From JADJWR01 sp964509545 (GTDB taxonomy: Bacteria > Pseudomonadota > Gammaproteobacteria > Burkholderiales > Burkholderiaceae_F), in assembly GCA_964509545.1 (NCBI GenBank), contig CAZDXQ010000033.1, positions 1-42,323 on the forward strand: a stretch of 42,323 bases of DNA. Direction: 5' to 3'. Positions 9,624-17,497 of the stretch are shown in pieces (the stretch's first letter is position 1; the number at the start of each line of letters is the position of its first letter). The translations under genes were made by a program, and so were the position numbers. The notes below the pieces were generated by a model. It had not been told where the DNA came from. It saw only the letters and a list, made by a program, of their open reading frames with translations, and made no database searches.

Positions 9624-10418
9624 TCAGACCGCCACCGGCGCCTTGATGTGCGGGTGCGGATCGTAGTCGACGATCTCGAAGTCCTCGTAGGCGTAATCGA
9701 ACAGCGTCGGCGCGCGGCGGCGGATGACGAGCTTCGGATACGGGCGCGGCGCGCGCGCCAGCTGCTCGCGCACCTGCTCTAAGTGGTTGCTGTAGATATG
9801 GCAGTCGCCGCCGGTCCAGACGAAATCGCCGACATCGAGGTCGCACTGCTGCGCCACCATGTGCGTGAGCAGGCTGTAGCTGGCAATGTTGAACGGCACG
9901 CCGAGGAAGATGTCGCACGAGCGCTGATACAGCTGGCAGGACAGGCGGCCTTCGGCGACGTAGAACTGAAACAGCAGGTGGCACGGCGGCAGCCGCATCT
10001 TCGGGATGTCGCCGACGTTCCACGCCGAGACGATCAGCCGCCGCGAATCGGGGTTGCGGCGGATCTCGGCCAGCACCTGCGCGATCTGGTCGATGTGCCC
10101 GCCGTCAGGCGTCGGCCACGAGCGCCACTGCACGCCGTAGACAGGGCCGAGCTCGCCGTTTTCGTCGGCCCATTCGTCCCAGATCGTCACCTTGTTCTGG
10201 TGCAGGTAGCGCAGGTTCGATTCGCCGCGCAGGAACCACAGCAGCTCGTGGATGATCGAGCGCAGGTGCAGCTTCTTGGTGGTGACCAGCGGGAAGCCTT
10301 CTCGCAGCGTAAAGCGCATCTGGTAACCGAACACCGATCGCGTGCCGGTGCCGGTGCGGTCGCGCTTGTCGGTGCCATGCTCGAACACATGGCGCATGAA
10401 GTCTTCGTACTGGCGCAT
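9624..10418 (-). CDS. thyA: Thymidylate synthase
   Basis: At 264 residues this has exactly the length of E. coli ThyA. It methylates dUMP to dTMP using methylenetetrahydrofolate and releases dihydrofolate for FolA. Key features are the start MRQYEDFMRHVFEHGTDKRD, the phosphate-binding RTGTGTRSVFGYQMRF, the catalytic Cys146 in RLPPCHLLFQF, the RSCDIFLGVPFNIASYSLL dUMP-binding segment, and the C-terminal KAPVAV that closes the active site. ATG 10418 has only a weak ribosome binding site and directly follows the second repeat copy. It is the first gene of the thyA - DMT - folA group. Confidence 0.98.
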   Translation of the reverse strand: MRQYEDFMRHVFEHGTDKRDRTGTGTRSVFGYQMRFTLREGFPLVTTKKLHLRSIIHELLWFLRGESNLRYLHQNKVTIWDEWADENGELGPVYGVQWRSWPTPDGGHIDQIAQVLAEIRRNPDSRRLIVSAWNVGDIPKMRLPPCHLLFQFYVAEGRLSCQLYQRSCDIFLGVPFNIASYSLLTHMVAQQCDLDVGDFVWTGGDCHIYSNHLEQVREQLARAPRPYPKLVIRRRAPTLFDYAYEDFEIVDYDPHPHIKAPVAV

Positions 10419-10433
10419 GGCGCGGAATTCTAA

Positions 10434-10516
10434 TGAGGACCCCAGGGCAGGGCTTCGCCCGGCCCGCCCCCGCGGGGTCAAGGAAATCTGGGGCGACTCG
10501 GCGTTCCGTTGACAGC
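10434..10516. repeat. GC-rich intergenic repeat, copy 2
   Basis: This is the partner of the repeat at 9532-9615, with core 10450-10495: GGGCTTCGCCCGGCCCGC, then CCCGCGGGGTCAAGGAAA, then TCTGGGGCGA. GGGCTTCGCCC can form a C(UUCG)G tetraloop hairpin. It lies just upstream of thyA, and its right half overlaps the end of the next gene, supplying that gene's last codons and its TGA. Confidence 0.8.
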
Positions 10517-11410
10517 CGCCAACGCCTGCTGCCGCTCGACCTCGCGCAGCTTCATGTCGAGGTACTCGCTGCGGCTGACCTCGCGCAGCTGCTGCGGATA
10601 GCGCTCGGTCGCGTCGAACCAGTCCTGCAGGCTCTTCAGCAGCCGGTCCTGCGGCGGCCGCCGCTGCGCGCCGAGGTAAGCGTCGATGGCGAAGTAGTAG
10701 CGCATCACGTTGCGCTCGATCACTCCGCGCATGCCGCCGACGTAGATCGGCTGGCCGTCTGCTGACCGCCCGACGACCGTGAAACCCACCTTGTTCCGGC
10801 CGCGCGTCGCCAGATAGGCCTGCATCGCCAGATCGGCGGTAAATCCATACGAATAGGCGTAGGTCAGGTGCAACAGCGAGCGGCCCTCGAACGGCACCAC
10901 CTCGACACTCAACAGGTAATCGCTGGTGCCGAACGGCCCGCTCGGCGCGCGCAGCGTCACCAGCAGGTACTCGTCGCCGGCACTGCGGCCGCTGAACGTG
11001 AAGCGTGTCCAATGCACGCTGCTGAGCGACTGCTCGTTCTTCGCCGCGACGCCCACGGTCAGCACGTTGCGCGGCGCGGTGTCCGACGGCCGGCAGTACT
11101 TGACGTTCAGGTGCAGGATCAGGATCCGGCACCACTGGCCGACGCCTTCCAGGCCCGGGCGGACCTCGTCGTAAGGGTGGTTGAGCAGCGCATAGACGTC
11201 GCCCTGCACGCGGCGCGAGGCTTCGTCGGCGCGCAGGTACAGCGGCATGCCGAACGGGTTCGGCTCCGGCTGGCTGCGCAGCGCGGTGAAGCGCTCGCGC
11301 AGCACCGCCGCGTCGCCGGCCGCGCCCGGCGCCTGCGCAGCGGCAACCCCGAGCGCGAGCAACCCGATGAGCGTGATGCATACAGCCTTCAGGCCGAGCC
11401 AAACCGCCAT
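10478..11410 (-). CDS. Secreted hypothetical protein (310 aa)
   Basis: An N-terminal signal peptide (about residues 1-26, MAVWLGLKAVCITLIGLLAL then AAAQA) is followed by a mature domain with many aromatic strands (YLLVTLRAP, SLLHLTYAYSYGF, GFTVVG, YYFAIDAYLG) and a charged helical C-terminus (LKSLQDWFDATERYPQQLRE). The body suggests a beta-rich periplasmic or outer-membrane protein. I do not recognise the family. ATG 11410 has AAGG and AAGGGG just upstream. The last residues, about TPSRPRFP and the stop, are encoded by the intergenic repeat at 10434-10516, so the C-terminus may have been altered by repeat insertion. It is divergent from the lipoprotein gene at 11530. Confidence 0.8.
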   Translation of the reverse strand: MAVWLGLKAVCITLIGLLALGVAAAQAPGAAGDAAVLRERFTALRSQPEPNPFGMPLYLRADEASRRVQGDVYALLNHPYDEVRPGLEGVGQWCRILILHLNVKYCRPSDTAPRNVLTVGVAAKNEQSLSSVHWTRFTFSGRSAGDEYLLVTLRAPSGPFGTSDYLLSVEVVPFEGRSLLHLTYAYSYGFTADLAMQAYLATRGRNKVGFTVVGRSADGQPIYVGGMRGVIERNVMRYYFAIDAYLGAQRRPPQDRLLKSLQDWFDATERYPQQLREVSRSEYLDMKLREVERQQALAAVNGTPSRPRFP

Positions 11411-11529
11411 CCTTGCACCCCTTGCATGTGGTTCGATTCGGCGGACTTGGTTCCATGCTCGGCGAAATGGGCAGTCGCGTCGTGCCCTGGATCAAGGCTG
11501 CGCGCCGATGGCGTAGCATTGCGCGCGCC

Positions 11530-12198
11530 ATGCGCACGCTGACAGGCACGTTGCTCGTTTTCGCGGTCGGAAGCCTCATTGCCGCGTGCGCCGGGTTCCG
11601 CGGCGGCTGGGAAAGCTTCGCCTACATCGGCGATATGCCGCCGCCACCACCGCCCGAAAGCCGGACGCCTCACGAAGCACACGAACGCTCGCTGCTCGCC
11701 GTGCCCGGCCTGCGGCTGCGGGTGACGATCGGCAATCAGCTGCGCACCTATGACACGCAGGTCTATCTGTACGTGCTGCCGCTGTCGATCGACCCGCGCA
11801 GCGTCCCCACGCGCGACGTGGCGCCGGGCAGGACGCGCGTGTACGTGAACGTCATGCCGCTGGAGCCGGGGTTCGTCTTCGAGCCGCAGCGGGCGGTCCT
11901 CAGCGTGGCCGGGAAATCCCACCGCGCTCTTGCCGGCTACGAATTCGGCCGCTGGGACGCGCAGGGCAACCGTGTGACCGAGGGCGGGCGATGGGAACAC
12001 CGCGCGATCGACCAGGCACTGCCGCTGGACGAGGTCAACCGGCAGTATCTGCTGTCGATCGACTTCGACACAGCGGCGCCGTCGCCGCAATCGCGCGACA
12101 TCGCGGTCGACCTGTCGCACGCCTTGCGTTCGCCCGACAGACCGCCGGTCCCGCTGATCCGCTTTCTGCCGGTTCGGTGGAAGGAAAGTTATTCGTGA
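11530..12198 (+). CDS. Predicted lipoprotein, function unknown
   Basis: The 222-residue product opens MRTLTGTLLVFAVGSLIAAC, a lipoprotein signal peptide with lipobox LIAAC. A proline run follows at about residues 36-41 (MPPPPPPES), then a domain rich in beta strands (LRLRVTIGNQLRTYDTQVYL, GRTRVYVNVMPLEPGFVFEP). ATG 11530 is chosen because the signal peptide starts there; the frame is open upstream to 11413 but encodes basic, non-signal sequence. The family is not recognised. It is divergent from the secreted protein gene ending at 10478 and convergent with the ABC exporter. Confidence 0.82.
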   Translation: MRTLTGTLLVFAVGSLIAACAGFRGGWESFAYIGDMPPPPPPESRTPHEAHERSLLAVPGLRLRVTIGNQLRTYDTQVYLYVLPLSIDPRSVPTRDVAPGRTRVYVNVMPLEPGFVFEPQRAVLSVAGKSHRALAGYEFGRWDAQGNRVTEGGRWEHRAIDQALPLDEVNRQYLLSIDFDTAAPSPQSRDIAVDLSHALRSPDRPPVPLIRFLPVRWKESYS

Positions 12199-12252
12199 GC
12201 GCCGGCGCCGCGGTGCGCCGCTGATCAGAACCGGCCGGCGCGCCGTAGTGGC

Positions 12253-14061
12253 TCAGGTTTCGAACTGCAGCGCCGCCAGCCGGGCGTAGAGCCCGCCGCG
12301 CGCGATCAACTCGGCGTGCGTGCCGGAATCGACAATGCGGCCGGCCTCGACGACGTAGATACGGTCGGCCCGCTGCACGGTGGCCAGCCGGTGCGCGATG
12401 ACGATGGTCGTGCGGCCGGCCATCGCGGCCTGCAGCGCCGCTTGCACCGCCCGCTCGCTTTCGGCATCGAGCGCCGAGGTGGCTTCGTCGAGCAGCAGCA
12501 GCGGCGCGTTCTTCAGCATCGCCCGGGCGATCGCCACCCGCTGCCGCTGTCCGCCCGACAGGCGCAGGCCACGTTCGCCGACGAAGGTGGCGTAGCCGTC
12601 GGGCAACTGGCGGACGAACTCGTCGACAAAGGCGGCGCGCGCCGCCGCCAGCGCCTCGTCCGAGGTCGCATCCGGGCGGCCGTAGCGGATGTTCTCCAGC
12701 ACGGTGCCGGAGAAGATCACCGGCTCCTGCGGCACGACGGCGATGCGCGCGCGCAGATCGGCCAGGCGCAAGGCACGCAGTTCGACGCCGTCGATACGCA
12801 GGCTGCCGCCGTCGATGTCGTAGAAGCGCTGCAGCAGCTGGAAGATCGTCGTCTTGCCGGCGCCGGACGGGCCGACCAGCGCCACGTTCTCGCCCGGCGA
12901 GATCGCCAGCGAGAGCCCATCGAGCACCGGCGCGTTGCGCCGCGACGGATAGGCAAAGCGCACCGCGTCGAACTCGATGCGCACGCCGCCGGCGCGGGCC
13001 GGCAGCCGCTGCGGCTGCGGCGGGTCCGCCACGGCGGATTGCGAGTGCAGCAGTTCCATCAGCCGCTCGGTGGCGCCGGAAGCGCGCAGCAGGTCGCCCC
13101 AGACCTCGGCCAGCACGGCCACGCTGCCGGCGACCACGGCGATGTACAGCGCGGTCTGGCTCAGTTGCCCGGCCGTGATGCGTCCGGCAAGCACCGCCTG
13201 CACGCCGCCGTACAGGCCGTACAGCAGCGAGCCGAACACGCCGATGATCACGAACGCGGTGAGCATCGAGCGCATGCGCGTGCGGCGGATCGACGCGGCG
13301 AACGCCTGTTCGTTCGCCGTGCCGAAGCGGCGCGCCTCGGCTGCCTCCTGCGTGAAGCTCTGCACGATGGCAATCGCGTTCAGGATCTCGCCGGCGATGC
13401 CGCTGGTGTCGGCGATGCGGTCCTGGCTGGCGCGCGACAGCTTGCGCACCCGGCGGCCGATCAGGATCGTCGGCAGCACGACCAGCACGATGATCCCTGC
13501 CACGGTGAGCATCAGCCGCGGACTGGTGGCGATCAGCATCGCCAGCCCGCCGATACACAGCACCGTGTTGCGCAGACCCATGCTGATGCTGGAGCCGACG
13601 GCATTCTGGATCACGGTGGTGTCGGTGGTCAGCCGCGACAGCACCTCGCCGGTCTTCAGCGTTTCGAAGAACTGCGGGCTCTGCTGCAGCACGTGCGCGT
13701 AGACGGCCTGGCGCAGGTCGGTGGTGACGCGCTCGCCGAGCCAGGTCACCATGTAGAAGCGCGCCGCGGTAAACACGCCGAGCGCCACCGCGACGGCGAA
13801 CAGGCCGAGGAAATGGTTGCGGATGGCGGCGAGCCGCGCGGCAGCCTCCGCGCCCGGCGCCAGCGCCAGCCCGCCATCGACCAGCTGGCGCACCGCGTAG
13901 GGCAGCGCCAACGTACTCGCCGCGGCGAGCAGCAGGAACAGCAGGGCCAGCGCGATCTGCGGCCTGTAGCGCGCCACGAAAGGCAGCAGCGCGCGCAGCG
14001 GCCGCAGGCGGGCCGCCGCCGGCGCGCTGTCGGCGGCTTGGAGAGCGGTGCTGGCATTCAT
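12253..14061 (-). CDS. ABC exporter half-transporter (MsbA-related)
   Basis: The 602-residue protein fuses a six-helix exporter membrane domain (about residues 25-330) with one ATPase domain (about 360-600). The ATPase shows Walker A VGPSGAGKTT, the Q-loop at VVPQEPVIFSG, signature RLSGGQRQRVAIARAML, Walker B LLLLDEATSALD and H-loop VIAHRLATV. It should act as a homodimer in the inner membrane; related betaproteobacterial proteins are annotated as MsbA-related lipid/drug exporters. The substrate is unknown. Its ATG (14061-14059) overlaps the stop of the MAPEG gene by four bases (ATGA), so the two are translationally coupled. Confidence 0.95.
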   Translation of the reverse strand: MNASTALQAADSAPAAARLRPLRALLPFVARYRPQIALALLFLLLAAASTLALPYAVRQLVDGGLALAPGAEAAARLAAIRNHFLGLFAVAVALGVFTAARFYMVTWLGERVTTDLRQAVYAHVLQQSPQFFETLKTGEVLSRLTTDTTVIQNAVGSSISMGLRNTVLCIGGLAMLIATSPRLMLTVAGIIVLVVLPTILIGRRVRKLSRASQDRIADTSGIAGEILNAIAIVQSFTQEAAEARRFGTANEQAFAASIRRTRMRSMLTAFVIIGVFGSLLYGLYGGVQAVLAGRITAGQLSQTALYIAVVAGSVAVLAEVWGDLLRASGATERLMELLHSQSAVADPPQPQRLPARAGGVRIEFDAVRFAYPSRRNAPVLDGLSLAISPGENVALVGPSGAGKTTIFQLLQRFYDIDGGSLRIDGVELRALRLADLRARIAVVPQEPVIFSGTVLENIRYGRPDATSDEALAAARAAFVDEFVRQLPDGYATFVGERGLRLSGGQRQRVAIARAMLKNAPLLLLDEATSALDAESERAVQAALQAAMAGRTTIVIAHRLATVQRADRIYVVEAGRIVDSGTHAELIARGGLYARLAALQFET

Positions 14062-14456
14062 CCGCCGATCAATCCGCGCAGCACGCCCCACGAGGCGGCG
14101 ATCATCAGCCCGGCCCAGGCGACGTAGGCGAGAACGAAGCCGCTGCCGCGCGTCCTCGGCTCGCGCAGATAGGCCGCGGCGTACCAGAGGCGGCCGACCA
14201 GCCACAGGGCGCCGAAGGCGGTGGCCGTCAGCGGGCCGAAGTACAGCGCGCACAGCCACAGCGCCGGGATGAAGATCACGACGTTCTCCAGCGTGTTCAT
14301 CTGCACGCGGTAGGCGCGCTCGAACATCTCATGGCCGCTCGTCGCCGGCGCGGCGATGCGGTACCTGACGCGCGCCTTGCCGACGATCGCGGCCGTGGCG
14401 AAGGCGAGGGTGAGGGCGGCCAGCGTGACCAGCGCGGGCCAGTGCATTTCCTTCAT
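14058..14456 (-). CDS. MAPEG family membrane protein
   Basis: A protein of about 132 residues with four predicted membrane helices. The family signature is ERAYRVQMNTLENVVIFIPA, between the first and second helices, as in bacterial relatives of microsomal glutathione transferase. Family members use or bind glutathione, but activity in bacterial forms is often untested. ATG 14456 gives MKEMHWPALV; a second ATG at 14447 is possible. Its stop overlaps the start of the ABC exporter gene, which suggests one operon and perhaps a shared lipophilic substrate. The stretch upstream, 14457-14928, holds no other minus-strand gene. Confidence 0.9.
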   Translation of the reverse strand: MKEMHWPALVTLAALTLAFATAAIVGKARVRYRIAAPATSGHEMFERAYRVQMNTLENVVIFIPALWLCALYFGPLTATAFGALWLVGRLWYAAAYLREPRTRGSGFVLAYVAWAGLMIAASWGVLRGLIGG

Positions 14457-14928
14457 CGTCGAGGCGGATCGAGGCGGGCGGAGGCACGCATCGTAAGGCA
14501 GCCGTTCGCCTGCTGCCGTGCGCGTTGGGCCCATCTCCCCCTACGCCGAAACAATGCTGTCAGAGCGGCAAGCCGCCGATCCTGCATTGCCTGCTCGACG
14601 CCGAGGCGATCACGCCGAACGCGATGCCGAGGGGATCCTTGGCGGGGCGATCGAACGGCAGAGGAAACCGGGTCTCCCGTTGGTTGACGGGCCGTGCTTT
14701 CGAGCGGCCCCGGCGCCAGCGTCGGCGGGCAAGCCCCGGCGGCCAGCGCCGTGGGCCGGCCCGCCGAACTCGGTCCCGCATGGCCGGCGCGCGCCTGAAA
14801 GGGAGACGACGATCGGCCGCCTGCCCCAGGCGGGATCGAGGTCGTCCAGCGTTGCGGCATGATGTGCATCAAGGTTTGGAGCGTTCGGAGTGCCAGAGTA
14901 GGAGCCCGACTTGTCGAAGGGGCGTCGC
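14457..14928. other. 472-bp divergent intergenic region
   Basis: The region lies between the MAPEG gene (minus) and the hemerythrin gene (plus). Several frames are open but none has a plausible start, ribosome binding site or recognisable product, and their composition is not protein-like. The clear signal is the FNR-type box at 14859-14872. A weak extended -10-like TGCCAGAGT lies at 14891-14899. Confidence 0.6.
14859..14872. promoter_or_regulatory. FNR/Anr-type binding site
   Basis: ATGATGTGCATCAA matches the TTGAT-N4-ATCAA consensus at nine of the ten defined positions. Its centre is about 63 bp before the ATG of the hemerythrin gene. A class II arrangement (centre at -41.5) would put transcription start near 14907, leaving a leader of about 22 nt. 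Confidence 0.6.
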
Positions 14929-15498
14929 ATGTCCAATACACCGACCCGCCAGGCGACCGAAGCCGAGACCCCCCTGCAGGACTTCTCCAAGTGCCACGTC
15001 GGGTTCGTGACGGTGCTCGAGACATCGCTCGGCCTGCCCGAGATGATCGCCACCGCGGCACGGTCGCGCTCCTGCGCCGCCGACATGCTGAAGATGTTCC
15101 GCGATCGCCTGCTCGCCCACCACGATGACGAGGAGCGCGACCTGTTCCCCGCGGTGCTCCGGGTCGCTCAGCCGGGCGCTGAAGGGGACCGGGCCCATGC
15201 CATGGTCGCGCAACTCGTTCGTGAGCACCGCGAGATCGCTCAGCTGTGGAAGCAGCTCGAGCCGGCCGTGCAAGCGATCGCGAACGGTTACCTCCCACGG
15301 CTGGACTCGGCGCTGCTGAGCGAACTGGTCAGGCGCTTCAACGAGCACGTGCGCAGGGAGGAGAACGAGTTCCTGCCCTTCGCGCAGCAGGTCCTGGCAC
15401 GTCAGGCCGAAGACATGGCAATGCTCGGGCTGGCGCTGCACCAACGCCATGAGGCCGAAGAGATCATGGCGAAAGCGGTGGTCTACGGGCCCACCTGA
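14929..15498 (+). CDS. Hemerythrin/HHE-domain protein
   Basis: The 189-residue cytoplasmic protein is largely helical, with the ligand pattern of the HHE cation-binding (hemerythrin-like) family: HHDDEERDLFPAV, then HREIAQLWKQLE, then FNEHVRREENEFLPFA, then HQRHEAEE. Such proteins carry a non-haem di-iron centre and bind or sense O2 or NO, or take part in iron-sulfur repair. ATG 14929 has CGAAGGGG just upstream; the earlier TTG in frame is less likely. The FNR-type box upstream suggests induction at low oxygen. No neighbour helps to narrow the role. Confidence 0.88.
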   Translation: MSNTPTRQATEAETPLQDFSKCHVGFVTVLETSLGLPEMIATAARSRSCAADMLKMFRDRLLAHHDDEERDLFPAVLRVAQPGAEGDRAHAMVAQLVREHREIAQLWKQLEPAVQAIANGYLPRLDSALLSELVRRFNEHVRREENEFLPFAQQVLARQAEDMAMLGLALHQRHEAEEIMAKAVVYGPT

Positions 15499-15761
15499 AC
15501 CGGCTCTTCGCGTTGCGCCGAGCGCAGCAAGGTCGGTCATGCCGCGCGCGGCATCCGGGCGCGTGCCGGCGGGCGGGGAAGTGTTCGCGCCGGCGGCTCA
15601 GGATGGTCGACGATGCACTCGATGACCGCGCGTCGAGGGGCGCGGTGACGATCGACTCAGGCGGAATCAGCGGCCCGGCGACAGCGGTTTGCGGTCGTTC
15701 GAGGCGCGCGGCTTGAACTTTGGTTCGGGGTCCGTTCGCGACATTCGGGTCAGGTTGAGCC

Positions 15762-16832
15762 CTACAGCCGTATCGGCTCGACGTACCCGGTCATTTCCAA
15801 ATAACCGCGCCCGACGGGCTGGCCGTTTTCGAGCAGCAGGCTGGCGCCCTCCCAGTACACCGCGCCGGTGGTGGCGCGCGAATCGAGTTCTTGGTCCGGG
15901 AACAGCGGCCGCGTTGCGAAGGCGCGCTCGCCGACTCGGATCCGCTGCGCCACCGGCCAGGCCGCGCGCGTGCGCGGCGAACTCCAGCGTTCGACCGCGG
16001 CGAACTCGACTTCATCGGGCAGGTAGATGCGCGGACGGGCGCTGCCGGCCTGGCGCAGCGACGCGTAGGCATGAAGCTTCCCGCCGCTGCCGCGGCGGCG
16101 GATCTGAAAGGCGGTGAGTGCCGCGCCGTCGTCGAGGTTCATGCCGACCCAGTCCCAGCCCGCGGCGTCCGGATCGAGCAGCGTGCTCGACCATTCGTGG
16201 TCGAGCCACGCCTTCCCGGTCAGGTCCCGCGTCCTGCCGTCACGCTGCAGCGTGGCCTGCAGCCGCAGCTGCGGCTGCGAATAGTAGTAACTGGCCTGCG
16301 CAAGCTGCGGTCCTTTGCGCGAGAAGCCGTCGTCACCCTGCAGCAGCAGCGGCTGCGTCGGCTGCGCGGTGAACTCCAGCGTGAAGCCGCGCGCCGGCAC
16401 CGTGCATTCGTAGATGCCGTCGGCGCGGCGTCGCAAGCGCCAGCGGTCAAGACGCACGTCGGTGTCGGCTTCGGACGCGCCGGCAATGTCGAAGCCGGCG
16501 CGGGCGATACGTTCGTCCTTGATAAGGCTGCCATGCACCGGATCGGCGATGGCGGCGTGGGCGATGATCAACTGTTGCGCGGCGAAGCGGCTCGGATTGG
16601 CCGGGTCGATCCCAGTGCGCGTGCGGAAGAAGGTGATCTGCACGCCGGCCGGATGCGGCTCGGTATCGAGCCAGCCGGTCAGGTACCACCACTCGGTGCG
16701 ATAGTCGAGGTGCGCGCCGTGGTCACGCGGAAAGACGAGCAGCCGCGGCGTGACTGCGGCGTACTCGACCCCGGCGCGGGCCGCAAGCGGTGCCGCGGCG
16801 GCGGCGAGCAGCAGGCGGCGGCGCGCGTTCAT
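15762..16832 (-). CDS. AttH-like lipocalin / CrtC-family protein
   Basis: The 356-residue protein begins MNARRRLLLAAAAAPLAARA, a twin-arginine-like signal. The mature part shows hallmarks of the AttH / carotenoid 1,2-hydratase-like double-lipocalin family: FPRDHGAHLDYRTEWWYLTG, ITFFRTRTG near the start, GFSRKGPQLAQASYYYSQPQ in the middle, and GKAWLDHEWSS with GWDWVGMNLDDG later. Family members are periplasmic and often lie beside FtsX-type ABC permeases; a hydratase role is not implied here because no carotenoid genes are present. It is the last gene of the minus-strand block that includes the permease and the LolD-like ATPase, so it is probably the periplasmic partner of that transporter. 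Confidence 0.88.
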   Translation of the reverse strand: MNARRRLLLAAAAAPLAARAGVEYAAVTPRLLVFPRDHGAHLDYRTEWWYLTGWLDTEPHPAGVQITFFRTRTGIDPANPSRFAAQQLIIAHAAIADPVHGSLIKDERIARAGFDIAGASEADTDVRLDRWRLRRRADGIYECTVPARGFTLEFTAQPTQPLLLQGDDGFSRKGPQLAQASYYYSQPQLRLQATLQRDGRTRDLTGKAWLDHEWSSTLLDPDAAGWDWVGMNLDDGAALTAFQIRRRGSGGKLHAYASLRQAGSARPRIYLPDEVEFAAVERWSSPRTRAAWPVAQRIRVGERAFATRPLFPDQELDSRATTGAVYWEGASLLLENGQPVGRGYLEMTGYVEPIRL

Positions 16833-16893
16833 GACGCCGATTGTCGTCGACATCGCGCCGGCGAGAGCGCGCCGCCTCGCGCCGGCGCTTCGA

Positions 16894-17349
16894 TCAGGGC
16901 CTCGCGGCGACCACTGCGATCTCGATCAGCACGTCGCGCGGCAGGCGGGCCACCTCGACCGTGGCGCGCGCCGGCGGCTGCGACTTGAAGTACTCGGCGT
17001 AGACCTTGTTCATCGCGCCGAAGTCGTTGAGGTTCTTCATGTACACCGTTGACATCACCACGTGCTCGTAGCCGAGGCCTTGCGACTTCAGCTGAGCGCC
17101 GATGTAATCGAGCACCAGCCGGGTCTGCTCTTCGATCGTCGTGCCCTGCACCGCGTTGCCGGCCTTGTTCAGCGGAATCACGCCCGATAGAAACAGCAGG
17201 GCGCCCGTCTGAACCATCTGCGAGTACGGGCCGATCGCAGGGTAGACGTCGGCGGTGGCATGGATGCGCTTGGCGTGATCATGGGTGGCGCAGCCGCCGA
17301 TCAGTGCGGCGACGGCGAGCACGCCGGCGAGAAGGGAATTCCTGTTCAT
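16894..17349 (-). CDS. RidA-family protein with lipoprotein signal
   Basis: The 151-residue protein is a RidA/YjgF domain (about residues 28-150) placed behind a lipoprotein signal peptide, MNRNSLLAGVLAVAALIGGC. The RidA core is intact: AIGPYSQMVQTGALLFLSGV, the helix KSQGLGYEHVVMSTVYMKN, and PPARATVEVARLPRDVLIEI with the Arg that binds the substrate carboxylate. Cytoplasmic RidA deaminates reactive enamine/imine intermediates; an exported lipidated form must act in the envelope on something else. Its ATG (17349) has a weak ribosome binding site. It sits between the permease and the AttH-like gene. Confidence 0.92.
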   Translation of the reverse strand: MNRNSLLAGVLAVAALIGGCATHDHAKRIHATADVYPAIGPYSQMVQTGALLFLSGVIPLNKAGNAVQGTTIEEQTRLVLDYIGAQLKSQGLGYEHVVMSTVYMKNLNDFGAMNKVYAEYFKSQPPARATVEVARLPRDVLIEIAVVAARP

Positions 17350-17497
17350 GGTTGGCTCTGTTTGAGTCTCCCGTGGCTTGCCGAGAGCGTCGGCGCCGGG
17401 CCGTGGGGCCGGCAGATTCTGAAAGCGGCCCTCCGCTTCGCGCATCCCAGCCAGCCGGCACGGGTTATCCCGGGTGTCGATTGGGCGGACGCGCGGT

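Noticed and set aside
14518..14928. Several open frames on both strands upstream of the hemerythrin gene
   Set aside because: No ribosome binding site, no recognisable motif and an R/P/G-rich shadow composition.
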